From Afipia sp. (lineage in GTDB: Bacteria; Pseudomonadota; Alphaproteobacteria; Rhizobiales; Xanthobacteraceae), in the NCBI GenBank assembly GCA_024508675.1, contig JANINQ010000005.1, positions 372,001 through 436,000 on the forward strand: a stretch of DNA of 64,000 nucleotides. The letters are read 5' to 3'. Made by a program: the position numbers and the translations under genes. Of this stretch, positions 49,798-59,045 are shown piece after piece. The notes beneath the pieces were generated by a model. That model was not told the origin of the DNA. It saw only the letters and a program-made list of their open reading frames with translations, and ran no database searches. Numbering within the stretch: the first letter of the stretch is position 1; every line of letters begins with the position of its first letter.

Positions 49798-51870
49798 TCA
49801 AGCCAGATGCAAGGCAGTGATCGCAAGATCGATCGCCTTGATCCCGATGAACGGCAGAATGACCCCGCCAAGTGCATAGACCAGCAAGTTACGTCGCAGC
49901 AGCGCCGCAGCGCCCACAGGCCGGTATTTGACACCTTTGAGCGCCAAGGGGATCAATGCGATGATGATCAACGCATTGAAGATGATCGCAGACAGAATGG
50001 CGCTCTGCGGCGTCGACAGTTGCATCACATTCAGCACACCGAGCTGCGGGTAGAACGCCACAAAGATCGCCGGAATAATCGCGAAGTATTTTGCGACGTC
50101 GTTGGCAATAGAGAATGTCGTCAGCGCTCCGCGTGTCATCAGCAGTTGTTTGCCGATCTCCACCACTTCGATCAGCTTGGTCGGATCGGAATCCAGGTCC
50201 ACCATGTTTCCGGCCTCACGCGCCGCCTGGGTTCCGCTTTGCATCGCAACGCCAACGTCCGCCTGGGCCAGCGCAGGAGCGTCGTTGGTGCCGTCACCGC
50301 ACATTGCGATCAGCCGGCCATTGGCCTGCTCACCGCGGATATAACGCAACTTGTCTTCAGGTGTTGCCTCCGCAATGAAATCATCGACACCCGCTTCCGA
50401 CGCGATAGACGCAGCCGTCACCGGATTATCGCCCGTGATCATCACGGTCTTGATTCCCATGCGGCGTAACGCGGCAAAGCGATCCTTGACGTCCGGTTTC
50501 ACGACGTCCTTGAGGTGGATCACGCCGAGGAGACGACCGCCATCCGCCAATCCGAGCGGTGTTCCGCCCGACCGTGCAATCCTGTCGACAGCCGCCCGGA
50601 AGGCAGGCGGCTCTGCGATGTCTCCACCAGTTTGCTCGCGCACGAATTTCAGGATCGAGTCGATCGCGCCCTTGCGCAGTTTACGATCCCCTATGTCGAC
50701 ACCGGACAAGCGGGTGACGGCCGAGAACGGAATGAAGGACGAGCTTTTGGAGGTTTCATCACGGAAAACGCCGTACTTCTCTACCGCCATCGTAATGATC
50801 GAACGGCCCTCCGCCGTCTCATCCGCATCGCTGGCGAGCAATGCTGCTTCAGCGACCTCGCGCTCCGATACGCCCGGAACAACGATAATCTCCGTCGCAA
50901 AGCGGTTGCCGAAGGTAATCGTACCGGTCTTGTCGAGCAGCAATGTATCGACATCACCAGCAGCCTCGACGGCGCGTCCGGACATCGCCAATACGTTGAA
51001 ACGCACGAGGCGATCCATGCCCGCGATGCCGATCGCCGACAGTAATGCGCCGATCGTGGTGGGGATCAGCGTCACAAACAATGCAACCAGAACCACCACC
51101 GAAATTGCGCCGCCGGCGTAGGCGACGTAGCTTGGAATGGTCGCGGTTGCGAACACGAAGATGATCGTCAGGCCGATGAGAAGGATGTTCAGTGCGATTT
51201 CGTTTGGGGTCTTTTGCCTTTCGGCGCCTTCCACCAGCTTGATCATGCGATCAAGGAACGACGATCCCGGGGACGACGTGATGCGAACCACGATCCGGTC
51301 GGAAATCACAGTCGTACCGCCAGTCACCGCCGAACGATCTCCACCGGACTCCCGGATTACAGGGGCCGATTCACCCGTCACGGCGGCCTCATTGACCGAA
51401 GCGATGCCGTTTATCACCTCCCCGTCGCCGGGGATGATGTCACCAGCTTCGCACACGACGAGATCGCCTGCCTCAAGCTGGTCGGCAGATACGCCTTCAT
51501 AGAGTTCATCATTGTCCGCAGACAGAAGCCGCTTGGCGCGGGTTTCCGTCCGGGTCTGGCGCAGCGTGTCGGCTTGCGCTTTCCCGCGCCCCTCAGCCAC
51601 GGCCTCGGCGAAGTTGGCGAACAGAACGGTGAACCATAGCCAGATGGCGATTTGCAATTCAAACGCGATGCCCGGCTGACCGATGACGATGTCACGGATC
51701 AGCAATATTGTCGTCAGCAGCGTCACCACTTCCAGCACAAACATCACCGGATTCCTGGCGAGTGTGCGGGGATTCAGCTTCAAGAAGGCCTGGCCGATGG
51801 CCGGAATCACGATAGCCGGGTCCAGCAGCGTGGTCGCGTGCATATGCTTACGCAGTTTTGCGGTTTCCAT
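49798..51870 (-). CDS. kdpB: KdpB, P-type ATPase catalytic subunit
   Basis: A 690-residue P-type ATPase. The phosphorylation motif DKTGT is at about 313-317, the actuator-domain TGES lies in [15 protein letters not shown], nucleotide-binding residues in [18 protein letters not shown], and the hinge motif [21 protein letters not shown]. Membrane helices include the conserved [24 protein letters not shown] region. It hydrolyses ATP to drive K+ through KdpA. It lies 21 bases downstream of kdpA with kdpC after it, the standard FABC order. Confidence 0.96.
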   Translation of the reverse strand: METAKLRKHMHATTLLDPAIVIPAIGQAFLKLNPRTLARNPVMFVLEVVTLLTTILLIRDIVIGQPGIAFELQIAIWLWFTVLFANFAEAVAEGRGKAQADTLRQTRTETRAKRLLSADNDELYEGVSADQLEAGDLVVCEAGDIIPGDGEVINGIASVNEAAVTGESAPVIRESGGDRSAVTGGTTVISDRIVVRITSSPGSSFLDRMIKLVEGAERQKTPNEIALNILLIGLTIIFVFATATIPSYVAYAGGAISVVVLVALFVTLIPTTIGALLSAIGIAGMDRLVRFNVLAMSGRAVEAAGDVDTLLLDKTGTITFGNRFATEIIVVPGVSEREVAEAALLASDADETAEGRSIITMAVEKYGVFRDETSKSSSFIPFSAVTRLSGVDIGDRKLRKGAIDSILKFVREQTGGDIAEPPAFRAAVDRIARSGGTPLGLADGGRLLGVIHLKDVVKPDVKDRFAALRRMGIKTVMITGDNPVTAASIASEAGVDDFIAEATPEDKLRYIRGEQANGRLIAMCGDGTNDAPALAQADVGVAMQSGTQAAREAGNMVDLDSDPTKLIEVVEIGKQLLMTRGALTTFSIANDVAKYFAIIPAIFVAFYPQLGVLNVMQLSTPQSAILSAIIFNALIIIALIPLALKGVKYRPVGAAALLRRNLLVYALGGVILPFIGIKAIDLAITALHLA

Positions 51871-51891
51871 GGAACAATGCTCCGAAGATAT

Positions 51892-53595
51892 CTAGAACGA
51901 GCCGCCGGCCAGCATCGCGAGATGCTCCGCTATCGGGCCAAGAGCCAACGCCGGAAAGAATGTGAGGCCGCCGACGATCAGAATGACACCGACCAGCAGG
52001 CCAACGAACAGCCCGCCAGTGGTCGGGAAAGTGCCGCTTGATGCTGCCACACTCCTCTTTGCGGCGAGCGAACCTGCGATTGCCATGGCAGGTACAATCA
52101 TCCAAAAGCGGCCAATAAACATCGCGATCGCGCCAGCCAGATTGTAGAACGGTGTGTTGCCAGTCAGACCTCCGAAGGCCGATCCATTATTCGCGGCCTG
52201 CGAAGTGAACGCGTAAAGCACTTCACTGAATCCATGCGGCCCCGCATTTCCCATGGACGCGACCGCAGGCTCGTAAACCATCGCGATCGCCGTCCAGCCC
52301 AGCATCATCAGCGGCAGGATCAGAATGGCAAGCATCGCCATCTTGACCTCGCGGGCTTCAATCTTCTTGCCGACATATTCAGGGGTCCGGCCAACCATCA
52401 GTCCCGCGACAAACACCGTAACGATGACAAACAGCAGCATGCCGTAAAGGCCGGCGCCGACGCCACCAACGACGATCTCCCCGAGTTCCATGTTGATCAG
52501 CGGAATCATGCCACCAAGCGCCGTGAACGAGTCGTGCATCGCGTTGACCGCACCACAGGAGGCAGCCGTGGTGACAACGGCAAACAGGGCCGATGCAACG
52601 ATCCCGAACCGGACTTCTTTGCCTTCCATGTTTCCACCGGTCAGGCCGAGCGACTGAAGCATGTCAGTCCCGTGCGCTTCCGCCCAGTAACAGACTGCGA
52701 CGCCGGCAATGAACAGCACACCCATCGCCGTCAAGATCGCCCAGCCTTGACGCTGGTTCCCAACCATCCGGCCGAAGACATTCGTCATGGCCGCGCCGAG
52801 CACAAAGATCGACAGCATCTGAACGAAATTGGACAACGCGGTCGGATTCTCAAACGGATGAGCAGCGTTCGCATTGAAGAACCCTCCCCCGTTTGTACCT
52901 AGCATCTTGATTGCAACCTGCGATGCGACAGGACCGATAGCAATTGTTTGCTTCGCTCCTTCGAGTGTCGTTGCATCAATGTAAGGTCCGAGCGTCTGGG
53001 GAATACCCTGCCATACAAGAAAGAACGTGAGAAAAACGCAGATCGGCAGCAACACATAGAGCGTGCAGCGGGTAATATCGACCCAGAAATTACCGACCGT
53101 CTGCATCGACGTGCGCGCAAATCCGCGGATCAAGGCAAGTGCAAGCGCAATGCCGGTAGCCGCAGACAGAAAATTCTGATGCGTCAGACCCAGCATCTGC
53201 ACGAGATATGACATCGTGCTTTCGCCGCCGTAATTCTGCCAGTTGGTATTGGTGATGAAACTGATGACCGTATTGAACGTCAGATCCGGCGCAACCGCAG
53301 ACTGGACCGCCGGGTTGAGCGGCAATACGCCCTGCAAGCGGATCAGCGCATAAAGCAGGATAAAGCCGCCTACATGAAACAGAAGCATGGCCACTGTATA
53401 GGTCAGCCAGTGCTGCTCCTGCTTCTCGTCGACGCCCCCGAGACGATACAAGGCGACCTCTATCGGTCGCAGAACTGGTGAGAGAAGGATGCGCTCACCC
53501 GCGAACACACGGGTCATGTAGCCGCCTACAACAGGAGTCAGCGCAACAATAATGGCGCAGAAAAGAAGGATCTGGGCCCAGCCAATCAATGTCAT
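51892..53595 (-). CDS. kdpA: KdpA, K+-binding channel-like subunit
   Basis: A 567-residue membrane protein with the KdpA motifs: N-terminal [21 protein letters not shown], the first selectivity-type stretch [19 protein letters not shown], the second [24 protein letters not shown], and a later region [22 protein letters not shown]. These four pore-like segments descend from K+-channel-type subunits. About ten helices are expected. It binds K+ from the periplasm at micromolar levels. Start [12 protein letters not shown] at 53595 follows kdpF by 9 bases with GGAGG upstream. Confidence 0.96.
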   Translation of the reverse strand: MTLIGWAQILLFCAIIVALTPVVGGYMTRVFAGERILLSPVLRPIEVALYRLGGVDEKQEQHWLTYTVAMLLFHVGGFILLYALIRLQGVLPLNPAVQSAVAPDLTFNTVISFITNTNWQNYGGESTMSYLVQMLGLTHQNFLSAATGIALALALIRGFARTSMQTVGNFWVDITRCTLYVLLPICVFLTFFLVWQGIPQTLGPYIDATTLEGAKQTIAIGPVASQVAIKMLGTNGGGFFNANAAHPFENPTALSNFVQMLSIFVLGAAMTNVFGRMVGNQRQGWAILTAMGVLFIAGVAVCYWAEAHGTDMLQSLGLTGGNMEGKEVRFGIVASALFAVVTTAASCGAVNAMHDSFTALGGMIPLINMELGEIVVGGVGAGLYGMLLFVIVTVFVAGLMVGRTPEYVGKKIEAREVKMAMLAILILPLMMLGWTAIAMVYEPAVASMGNAGPHGFSEVLYAFTSQAANNGSAFGGLTGNTPFYNLAGAIAMFIGRFWMIVPAMAIAGSLAAKRSVAASSGTFPTTGGLFVGLLVGVILIVGGLTFFPALALGPIAEHLAMLAGGSF

Positions 53596-53604
53596 GGCGG
53601 CCTC

Positions 53605-53694
53605 CTAAAATCGCTCGGGACGCAGCAGAGCGTAAGCGAGATAGACAAGCAGGCCCGCCGTCGTGAACGCGGCCAATGTGTAATCGAAGGACAT
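53605..53694 (-). CDS. kdpF: KdpF small membrane subunit
   Basis: A 29-residue peptide, MSFDYTLAAFTTAGLLVYLA followed by YALLRPERF. It has one membrane helix and the KdpF-like ending in LLRPERF just before the stop, 9 bases upstream of kdpA. KdpF stabilises the KdpFABC complex by packing against KdpA. At 90 bases including the stop it is below usual gene-calling limits, but position, length and sequence agree with the family. Confidence 0.88.
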   Translation of the reverse strand: MSFDYTLAAFTTAGLLVYLAYALLRPERF

Positions 53695-53703
53695 GGCGCC
53701 CCC

Positions 53704-53787
53704 TTAGAGCCGGTCGCAAGTGACGGCGTAGCCGACCGTCAGAATGAAGAGGCCAAAGCCGATAGCCAGCATGAGCAGATCGAGCAT
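53704..53787 (-). CDS. 27-residue membrane peptide upstream of kdpF
   Basis: An open frame, MLDLLMLAIGFGLFILTVGY then AVTCDRL and TAA. It is one hydrophobic helix with a C-terminal Cys-Asp-Arg-Leu tail and ends 9 bases before the kdpF start. A GGGAG site lies about seven bases upstream of its ATG. It may be a second small Kdp-associated peptide or a leader; similar short CDRL-ending peptides occur ahead of kdp operons in related bacteria, as I recall. I do not know its role. A longer frame to 53964 exists, but its extra part is not hydrophobic or family-like. Confidence 0.6.
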   Translation of the reverse strand: MLDLLMLAIGFGLFILTVGYAVTCDRL

Positions 53788-54036
53788 GAAAGCTCCCACG
53801 AAAAGAGGTTGGGGTTTCGATGCAAATAGGCGGCCGGGCGTAAGGAAGCGATGCGAATTGCCGAAACGGCGCATAAAGAAGAAATAAAGACGGGAAATTC
53901 GGGTAATTACCTGAGGGCAAATGTGCTTCGCGCAGCCAATTTGACTGTGCGCAATAAACTTCAATTTTGCGGAGTGGAGGATTGCTCGGCGTTAGGTAGC
54001 GAGATCACGCACGGTGATCCCGCCCCTGCGACGCGA

Positions 54037-55128
54037 TCAAGCGGCTTGTGCCAAACCGTTGGCTTTCGTGAGCGCTGCCGCCACGGTGTCCACGGTTACA
54101 GTACCAACAAACTGCTTGAGATACGGCGCTTCGGCGACAGAGCGCTCGGCAATGATCCGGATGCCGTCCTGAATATCGCCTGAGAAGCCGAGATCCTTAA
54201 GAGAAGTCGGCAATCCGAGCCTCTGATAGAAAGCAACAATATCGGCCAGAAAGTCTGCCGACTGTTGCTCCAGGCATAGCTGGGTCAGGAGCCCGAACGC
54301 GACCTGTTCGCCATGAAGTGACGCGTTGAGAGACGGGAGTGCAGAAAAACCCCGCGTGAGAGAATGCGCGATCGATAGGCCGCCGCTCTCAAAGCCGAGA
54401 CCGCTCAACAAGATCGTCGCCTCGACGATGTTCTCAAATGCAGCATCCGGTTCCTTGCGATCGGCTGCCGCGAGCGACGCGACAGCATCCCGCCGGATGA
54501 CCTGATAACATTGGTCGGCAATTGATACCGCGAGCCCCGCTGGGCGAGCCTTGTAGAAGTTCATGCCGCCGGAATTGTAGCACTGCTCTGCCTCGAACTT
54601 CTTCGACAGCGCATCCCCGATGCCCGCGACGAAGAATCGGCGCGGCGCGCGGGCGATGATCGAGGTATCTACGACCACGGCGTCCGGATTGGTCGGCATC
54701 AACCGGACTTCTTTCAGAACATGGTCGTCGGTATAGACAATTGCCAGCCGGCTGGTCGGCGCATCATTGGAAGCCACGGTGGGAACAACGATGATCGCTC
54801 CCCCGCGCAGGATACGGACACCCTTGGCCGTATCGATCGCCTTGCCCCCACCGATCGCGATGATGACATCGCTATGTGCGACATTAGCCCTGGCAACCAT
54901 TGTATCAATCTGGTTCGCGGAACATTCGCCGGAAAACTCCGCGAATTCGATATGCTCCACGCAGGGACTCAGCAAAGCAGCCAATTGATCACGCAGAACG
55001 CCAATCACGGCGACGTCTGCAACCACAAACGGGCGCTTCCCGTAGAGAGGAACCAGCGCAGCGAGCTCGTTCAGCGCGCCCGGTCCCTGAATGTAACGAT
55101 GCGGACCGCCGAAAGCCCGAATGGTCAT
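54037..55128 (-). CDS. Glycerol dehydrogenase-like Fe/Zn alcohol dehydrogenase (GldA-like)
   Basis: A 363-residue group III metal alcohol dehydrogenase close to GldA over its whole length. NAD-binding VIIAIGGGKAIDTAKGVRIL and VPTVASNDAPTSRLAIVYTD match the GldA pattern; metal ligands are probably the Asp in GIGDALSKKFEA and two His in GGLSIAHSLTRG and ASLHGEQVAFG. It oxidises a vicinal diol, for example glycerol to dihydroxyacetone, in the cytoplasm. It is the last gene of the sugar/polyol operon and its ATG overlaps the SDR stop. The related glycerol-1-phosphate dehydrogenases are another option. Confidence 0.88.
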   Translation of the reverse strand: MTIRAFGGPHRYIQGPGALNELAALVPLYGKRPFVVADVAVIGVLRDQLAALLSPCVEHIEFAEFSGECSANQIDTMVARANVAHSDVIIAIGGGKAIDTAKGVRILRGGAIIVVPTVASNDAPTSRLAIVYTDDHVLKEVRLMPTNPDAVVVDTSIIARAPRRFFVAGIGDALSKKFEAEQCYNSGGMNFYKARPAGLAVSIADQCYQVIRRDAVASLAAADRKEPDAAFENIVEATILLSGLGFESGGLSIAHSLTRGFSALPSLNASLHGEQVAFGLLTQLCLEQQSADFLADIVAFYQRLGLPTSLKDLGFSGDIQDGIRIIAERSVAEAPYLKQFVGTVTVDTVAAALTKANGLAQAA

Positions 55129-55901
55129 TGATCACCCCAGAAGAAATCGCGCTTGCCGCCATCCATGCAGATCAACGCACCGTTGATGAAAGCTGCCTGA
55201 GTGGAGCACAGAAACGCGATCAGTGCGCCCACTTCTTCAGGCTGGCAGAAGCGGCCAAGGGGATTCTGGCCGGCAATGATCGCCCGCTTCTCCGGAGAAA
55301 AGCCCGCTATCAGTGCCGTCTCAACATAGCCCGGCGCGATCGCATTCACCGTAATCCCCGCGCTGCCAACCTCCTTGGCCAGCGTACGGGTGAACCCGAT
55401 GACGCCCGCCTTTGCGGCTGAATAGTTCGTTACGCCGGGACGGCCTCCGCCGGTCACGTTCATCGATGACGTATTCACGATGCGGCCAAAGCCACCCTGC
55501 CGCATCAGTGGAACAGCATACTTGCTACAGAGGAATGTGCTGCGCAAATGGGTTCGGACAATGATGTCCCAGTCATCAAGGGACATATTCTCGGCGTGGC
55601 TGCCCAGATGACGGCCGCCGGCACCGGCGTTATTGACGAGAATATCGAGCCGGCCAAGCCCCTTATGCGCCTCGCGCACCACAGCCTCCGCGCCCGGCTC
55701 TTCCGACACGTCGCCGATAGCGATGATCGCTGTTGTTCCGTTTGCTCGCAATTCGGCCGCTGTCGCCTCGGCAGCATCGCGATCGATATCGTTGATGGCG
55801 ATGGAACAACCTTCAGCCGCCAGCGCAAGCGCTTCCGCCTTGCCGATACCCCGCGCGGCACCAGTCACCAGCGCAGCCTTACCTTTAAGTCCGAGATCCA
55901 T
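55125..55901 (-). CDS. Short-chain dehydrogenase/reductase
   Basis: A 258-residue classical SDR. The NAD(P) motif TGAARGIGKA is at about residues 13-22, NNAG at about 90 (LVNNAGAGGRHLGS), catalytic Ser in NTSSMNVTGGG and Tyr-x3-Lys in NYSAAKAGVIGF, followed by APGYVETALIAGF. The start at 55901 (MDLGLKGKAALVTGAARG) is three bases after the permease stop. It probably oxidises or reduces a polyol or keto sugar from the importer. SDR specificity cannot be read from sequence; the ending CMDGGKRDFFWGDQ is of the usual length. Confidence 0.9.
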   Translation of the reverse strand: MDLGLKGKAALVTGAARGIGKAEALALAAEGCSIAINDIDRDAAEATAAELRANGTTAIIAIGDVSEEPGAEAVVREAHKGLGRLDILVNNAGAGGRHLGSHAENMSLDDWDIIVRTHLRSTFLCSKYAVPLMRQGGFGRIVNTSSMNVTGGGRPGVTNYSAAKAGVIGFTRTLAKEVGSAGITVNAIAPGYVETALIAGFSPEKRAIIAGQNPLGRFCQPEEVGALIAFLCSTQAAFINGALICMDGGKRDFFWGDQ

Positions 55902-55903
55902 GA

Positions 55904-56740
55904 TCAGCCCTTCACGGCGCCAGCGCCGAGACCTTGAATGAAATACTGCGTCAACAGCGCGAACGCGGCGAACAACGGCAACGCAATCAGCGTCGACCCC
56001 GCCATGATCTCGCCCCAGCGTAGGTCGAACGATCCGACCATCGAAGCCAAACCAACAGGCAACGTCTTGTTGGCGTCGCTTCCGATCATGATCAGCGCGA
56101 AGGTGTAGTCCGTCCACGAGAGCAGGAACGAGAAAATTGCAACCGTGATCAGCCCAGGAAGGGACAGTGGCAACACCACCCGCAGGAACGCGCCCAGCCG
56201 CGTGCAGCCATCCACCATGGCCGCCTCTTCCAGTTCGAATGGCATGCCCTTGAAGAAGCCCCAAAGGAACCAGACGCCAAGCGGCAATGTCAGCGTCAGG
56301 TGGGACGCAATCAGTCCGGTCAATGTGTCGCTCAGGCCAAGCTGCGCGAAAATCGTGAACATCGGGATTGCTATCAGCAGTGGCGGAAACATGTAGGCGT
56401 ATAACATCGCGCCGACGATGAGCTTCTTGCCGCGAATACGCTGGCGTGTGACCGCGTAGGCGATCATCACCGAAAACACCATGGTCACGGCGACGGTGAC
56501 GACAGCCACAATCACGCTGTTGACGAAGTGAGTTGGGTAGTCCGTCAGTTCGAGTAGATTCTTGTAGTATTCAAGCGTGAACGGTCCCGGCAGCAGCGAG
56601 ACGCGACTGAGCAGGCTCGTCGGCTCGCGCAGGCTGGAGATCACCATCCAGTAAATCGGAAACGCCGAATAGACAGCAATAATCACGGCGGCAAGATAGA
56701 GTCCGAGGCGCGCGGGAAGCGAACGGCGGGCGATGGCCAT
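55904..56740 (-). CDS. CUT1 sugar ABC transporter permease (MalG-like)
   Basis: A 278-residue permease with the N-terminal helix YLAAVIIAVYSAFPIYWMVISSLR, the central six-helix region, and the EAA loop FELEEAAMVDGCTRLGAFLRVVLPLSLPGL. It is the second of two permeases (MalG position). The ATG overlaps the TAA of the upstream permease by one base, and the SDR gene follows directly. It translocates a sugar or sugar alcohol with the partner permease, ATPase and binding protein of the same operon. Confidence 0.92.
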   Translation of the reverse strand: MAIARRSLPARLGLYLAAVIIAVYSAFPIYWMVISSLREPTSLLSRVSLLPGPFTLEYYKNLLELTDYPTHFVNSVIVAVVTVAVTMVFSVMIAYAVTRQRIRGKKLIVGAMLYAYMFPPLLIAIPMFTIFAQLGLSDTLTGLIASHLTLTLPLGVWFLWGFFKGMPFELEEAAMVDGCTRLGAFLRVVLPLSLPGLITVAIFSFLLSWTDYTFALIMIGSDANKTLPVGLASMVGSFDLRWGEIMAGSTLIALPLFAAFALLTQYFIQGLGAGAVKG

Positions 56741-57600
56741 TAATCATCCTCCAGCGGGAAAATTCGGAAATAGAAGAACACAGCCACCGACAATATCGCG
56801 AACGAGATCGTGGCGATCGCGGCTCCGCCACCGATGTCGAACAGGCTGAAAGCGTGGCGATAGGATAGAATCGCCAGGTTCTCCGTCGATCCGACCGGAC
56901 CACCCTTGGTCAGCAACCAGATCACGTCGAACTTGTTGAACATCCAGATCGCGCGCAGCAGAACGACCACCGTCAGGATCGGCTTCAGCATCGGCAGCGT
57001 AATGTGGAAGAAACGCTGAACAGCCGTCGTTCCGTCGACCTTGGCTGCTTCATAAAGCGAAGTCGGAATGGTTTGCAGAGCCGCGAGGAAGCATGTGGTC
57101 ACGAACGGCGTCCACATCCAGACGCTGACCAGGATCGTCGAACTCATCGCTGCGCCGGAACTCTCAAACCAGTTCACGGGCGGCAAACCCATGGCCGCAA
57201 TCGCCTTGGTGAGGATGCCAATGCTGCCGTCCACCATCCACTTGAATGTGAGGATCACCACAACCGTTGGCAGAAGATAAGGCAGGATCGACAGGCCGCG
57301 CACGAAGTTGCGGCCCGGAAACGTCTCGTTCAGGATCAGGGCGAAACCGATGCCCAGCACCACCTGAAGGACAATCGACCCGAGCGAATACACCACGCCG
57401 TTCCAAAGCGCCCGCCAGAACTCGGGCAATTTCACGATGGCAATGTAATTATCGAAACCGGCCCATTTGGCTTCGCCGACAAACGAGTCGAGCTTGTAGA
57501 AGCTCAAACTGATGGCATAGGCCACCGGCGCGACGATCAGGGCGAGCGTCACGAGAAGTCCGATCACCAGAAAGGTGTATATCGTCGCCTTCGAACTCAA
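56740..57600 (-). CDS. CUT1 sugar ABC transporter permease (MalF-like)
   Basis: A 286-residue permease with an N-terminal helix FLVIGLLVTLALIVAPVAYAI, the segment SFYKLDSFVGEAKWAGFDNYI and the EAA loop PTSLYEAAKVDGTTAVQRFFHITLPMLKPIL. The probable start is TTG at 57600 (LSSKATIYTF) with GGAAG about seven bases upstream; no ATG fits nearer the first helix. A TTG start directly after a terminator-like hairpin (57621-57644) would keep permease levels below those of the binding protein. It pairs with the following MalG-like permease. Confidence 0.88.
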   Translation of the reverse strand: MSSKATIYTFLVIGLLVTLALIVAPVAYAISLSFYKLDSFVGEAKWAGFDNYIAIVKLPEFWRALWNGVVYSLGSIVLQVVLGIGFALILNETFPGRNFVRGLSILPYLLPTVVVILTFKWMVDGSIGILTKAIAAMGLPPVNWFESSGAAMSSTILVSVWMWTPFVTTCFLAALQTIPTSLYEAAKVDGTTAVQRFFHITLPMLKPILTVVVLLRAIWMFNKFDVIWLLTKGGPVGSTENLAILSYRHAFSLFDIGGGAAIATISFAILSVAVFFYFRIFPLEDD

Positions 57601-57620
57601 AATCGTCTTCCAGGGAAAAA

Positions 57621-57644
57621 CCCGGCCGGGAGCATCCGGCCGGG
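57621..57644 (-). terminator. Terminator-like hairpin between binding-protein and permease genes
   Basis: A perfect 9-bp stem (CCCGGCCGG / CCGGCCGGG) with a 6-base loop. On the minus strand TTTTT follows the stem directly. It lies in the 63-base gap after the binding-protein stop, so it probably acts as a partial terminator that gives more binding-protein than permease mRNA. Confidence 0.75.
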
Positions 57645-57663
57645 CAGTTGGTACACGCGTTTC

Positions 57664-59001
57664 TTATGCCGTGAGCTTGCGCATCTTGTCGCCCGCAGCC
57701 TTGACGCAGTCGGCGGCTGGCATGTTCTTCAGAATGCGGTTCTGGAGCATTTCGGGGATCACAAAACCCTCGAACACCTTGCCAGGACGCAGATCCGGCG
57801 CCGGACCTTCGGTATCCACCGACGTCAGGACCATCGACTTGTCGACGATGAAGCCCTTCATCGATTCCACCGCATCCTTGTGCTTTTCAATCAGCGGATG
57901 CGCGCGCCAGCGGGCATCTTCGTACACGTCGAGGCGCGGCGGCTGGAAGTGCAGCGGCGCGGTATGCAGGAAGTTGATATACTGGTTCTCGGTGAACCAC
58001 TTCATGAACTTCATCGACTCGTTGGAGTTCGGAGTCTTCAGCACCACCCAGCCGTCATAGCCGTGGTTGACCGCCTTGGCCTTCCCTGCGCTGTCCATAT
58101 ACGGCGTGATGCCGTACTTGGTGGCAAGAGCTGGCGAGGTGCGTTCCAGCGCCTCGATGATACGGCCGGCATAGGCAGTGTGCCCCACCTTGTCCGAGGA
58201 GAAGTTGGAGAGCACTTCACCAAAGCTCGCCTGACTGGTACCCGACGGCATCGTCTTGTAAAGATCGGCGAAGAAGTCGAGATAGGCGGCAACTTTGGGC
58301 GCGTTGGCCGCGTTGTCGATCGCGACGTTCCACTTGTCGTCGAACAGCTTGACGCCTTCGGCCCACATGAAGCCCGGCGACAGCCAGTTGGTCGCACCAT
58401 TGCTGCCGATCGGGAACAGCGAGCCAGAACGGCCGTCCTCGTTCAACGCCTGCGAGTTCTTGAGCATGTCCGCCCAGGTCTTGGGAACGCTCAAGCCCTT
58501 CTTTTCGTACAAATCCTTGCGATAGTAGATCCAGGCCAGATTGTAGTCATAGGGATACCAGTAGGTTTCGCCCTTGATCGGGAACAGGATCTTCGGACCC
58601 CACTTGTATTTGCCCGTCAGCTCGGTGAGCGGCATCAGATGCCCCTCAGCCTGCAGCAGCAGGACGTGACCGACGAAAGCGAACGTCGCGATGTCATACG
58701 GCTGACCGCCGCGCAGCGACGTCGTCACCTTTGTAAACGCGTCATCGAGCGGCACCGAGTCCACGACGACCTGAGTGCCGGTCATCCGCTCGTATTCGGC
58801 ACAAGCGACCTTCAGTGCGCGAATGCTGTCGATGGAGGTTTCTGTGTTGAGGAAGCGGATCGTCTTCTTGCCCTGCCCCCACACTGCCGGCGCACCGAGA
58901 GTACCCGCCGCAATGCCTGCGCCAACTGCGCCTGCGCCCTTGATAAGCGTTCGGCGGTCGATACCTGATTTTCCGTTATTAGCCATTCCCTTGTCTCCCA
59001 T
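57664..59001 (-). CDS. Sugar ABC transporter binding protein with Tat signal
   Basis: A 445-residue family 1 solute-binding protein. The N-terminus has a twin-arginine signal (GIDRRTLIKGAGAVGAGIAAG), so export is probably folded and cofactor-independent. The mature domain starts KKTIRFLNTETSIDSIRALKVA and includes PYDIATFAFVGHVLLLQAEGHL, TYWYPYDYNLAWIYYRKDLYE and GHTAYAGRIIEALERTSPALA. The start at 59001 has AGGAG nine bases upstream; an inner ATG at 58986 is less well placed. It delivers a sugar, polyol or glycerol derivative to the permeases encoded next. Substrate unknown. Confidence 0.92.
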   Translation of the reverse strand: MGDKGMANNGKSGIDRRTLIKGAGAVGAGIAAGTLGAPAVWGQGKKTIRFLNTETSIDSIRALKVACAEYERMTGTQVVVDSVPLDDAFTKVTTSLRGGQPYDIATFAFVGHVLLLQAEGHLMPLTELTGKYKWGPKILFPIKGETYWYPYDYNLAWIYYRKDLYEKKGLSVPKTWADMLKNSQALNEDGRSGSLFPIGSNGATNWLSPGFMWAEGVKLFDDKWNVAIDNAANAPKVAAYLDFFADLYKTMPSGTSQASFGEVLSNFSSDKVGHTAYAGRIIEALERTSPALATKYGITPYMDSAGKAKAVNHGYDGWVVLKTPNSNESMKFMKWFTENQYINFLHTAPLHFQPPRLDVYEDARWRAHPLIEKHKDAVESMKGFIVDKSMVLTSVDTEGPAPDLRPGKVFEGFVIPEMLQNRILKNMPAADCVKAAGDKMRKLTA

Positions 59002-59045
59002 GGCAATTCACTCCTTTTGACTGTTCGTTTTAGTTTCTTGGCCGT

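Noticed and set aside
54003-54019. GATCAC/GTGATC hairpin near the end of the GldA-like gene, considered as a terminator
   Set aside because: The stem is only 6 bp and no T-run follows on the minus strand.
57004-58968. A 654-codon plus-strand open frame opposite the sugar transporter genes
   Set aside because: It is Arg/His-rich, lacks any family pattern and lies wholly opposite well-supported permease and binding-protein genes; it is a shadow of GC-rich codon use.
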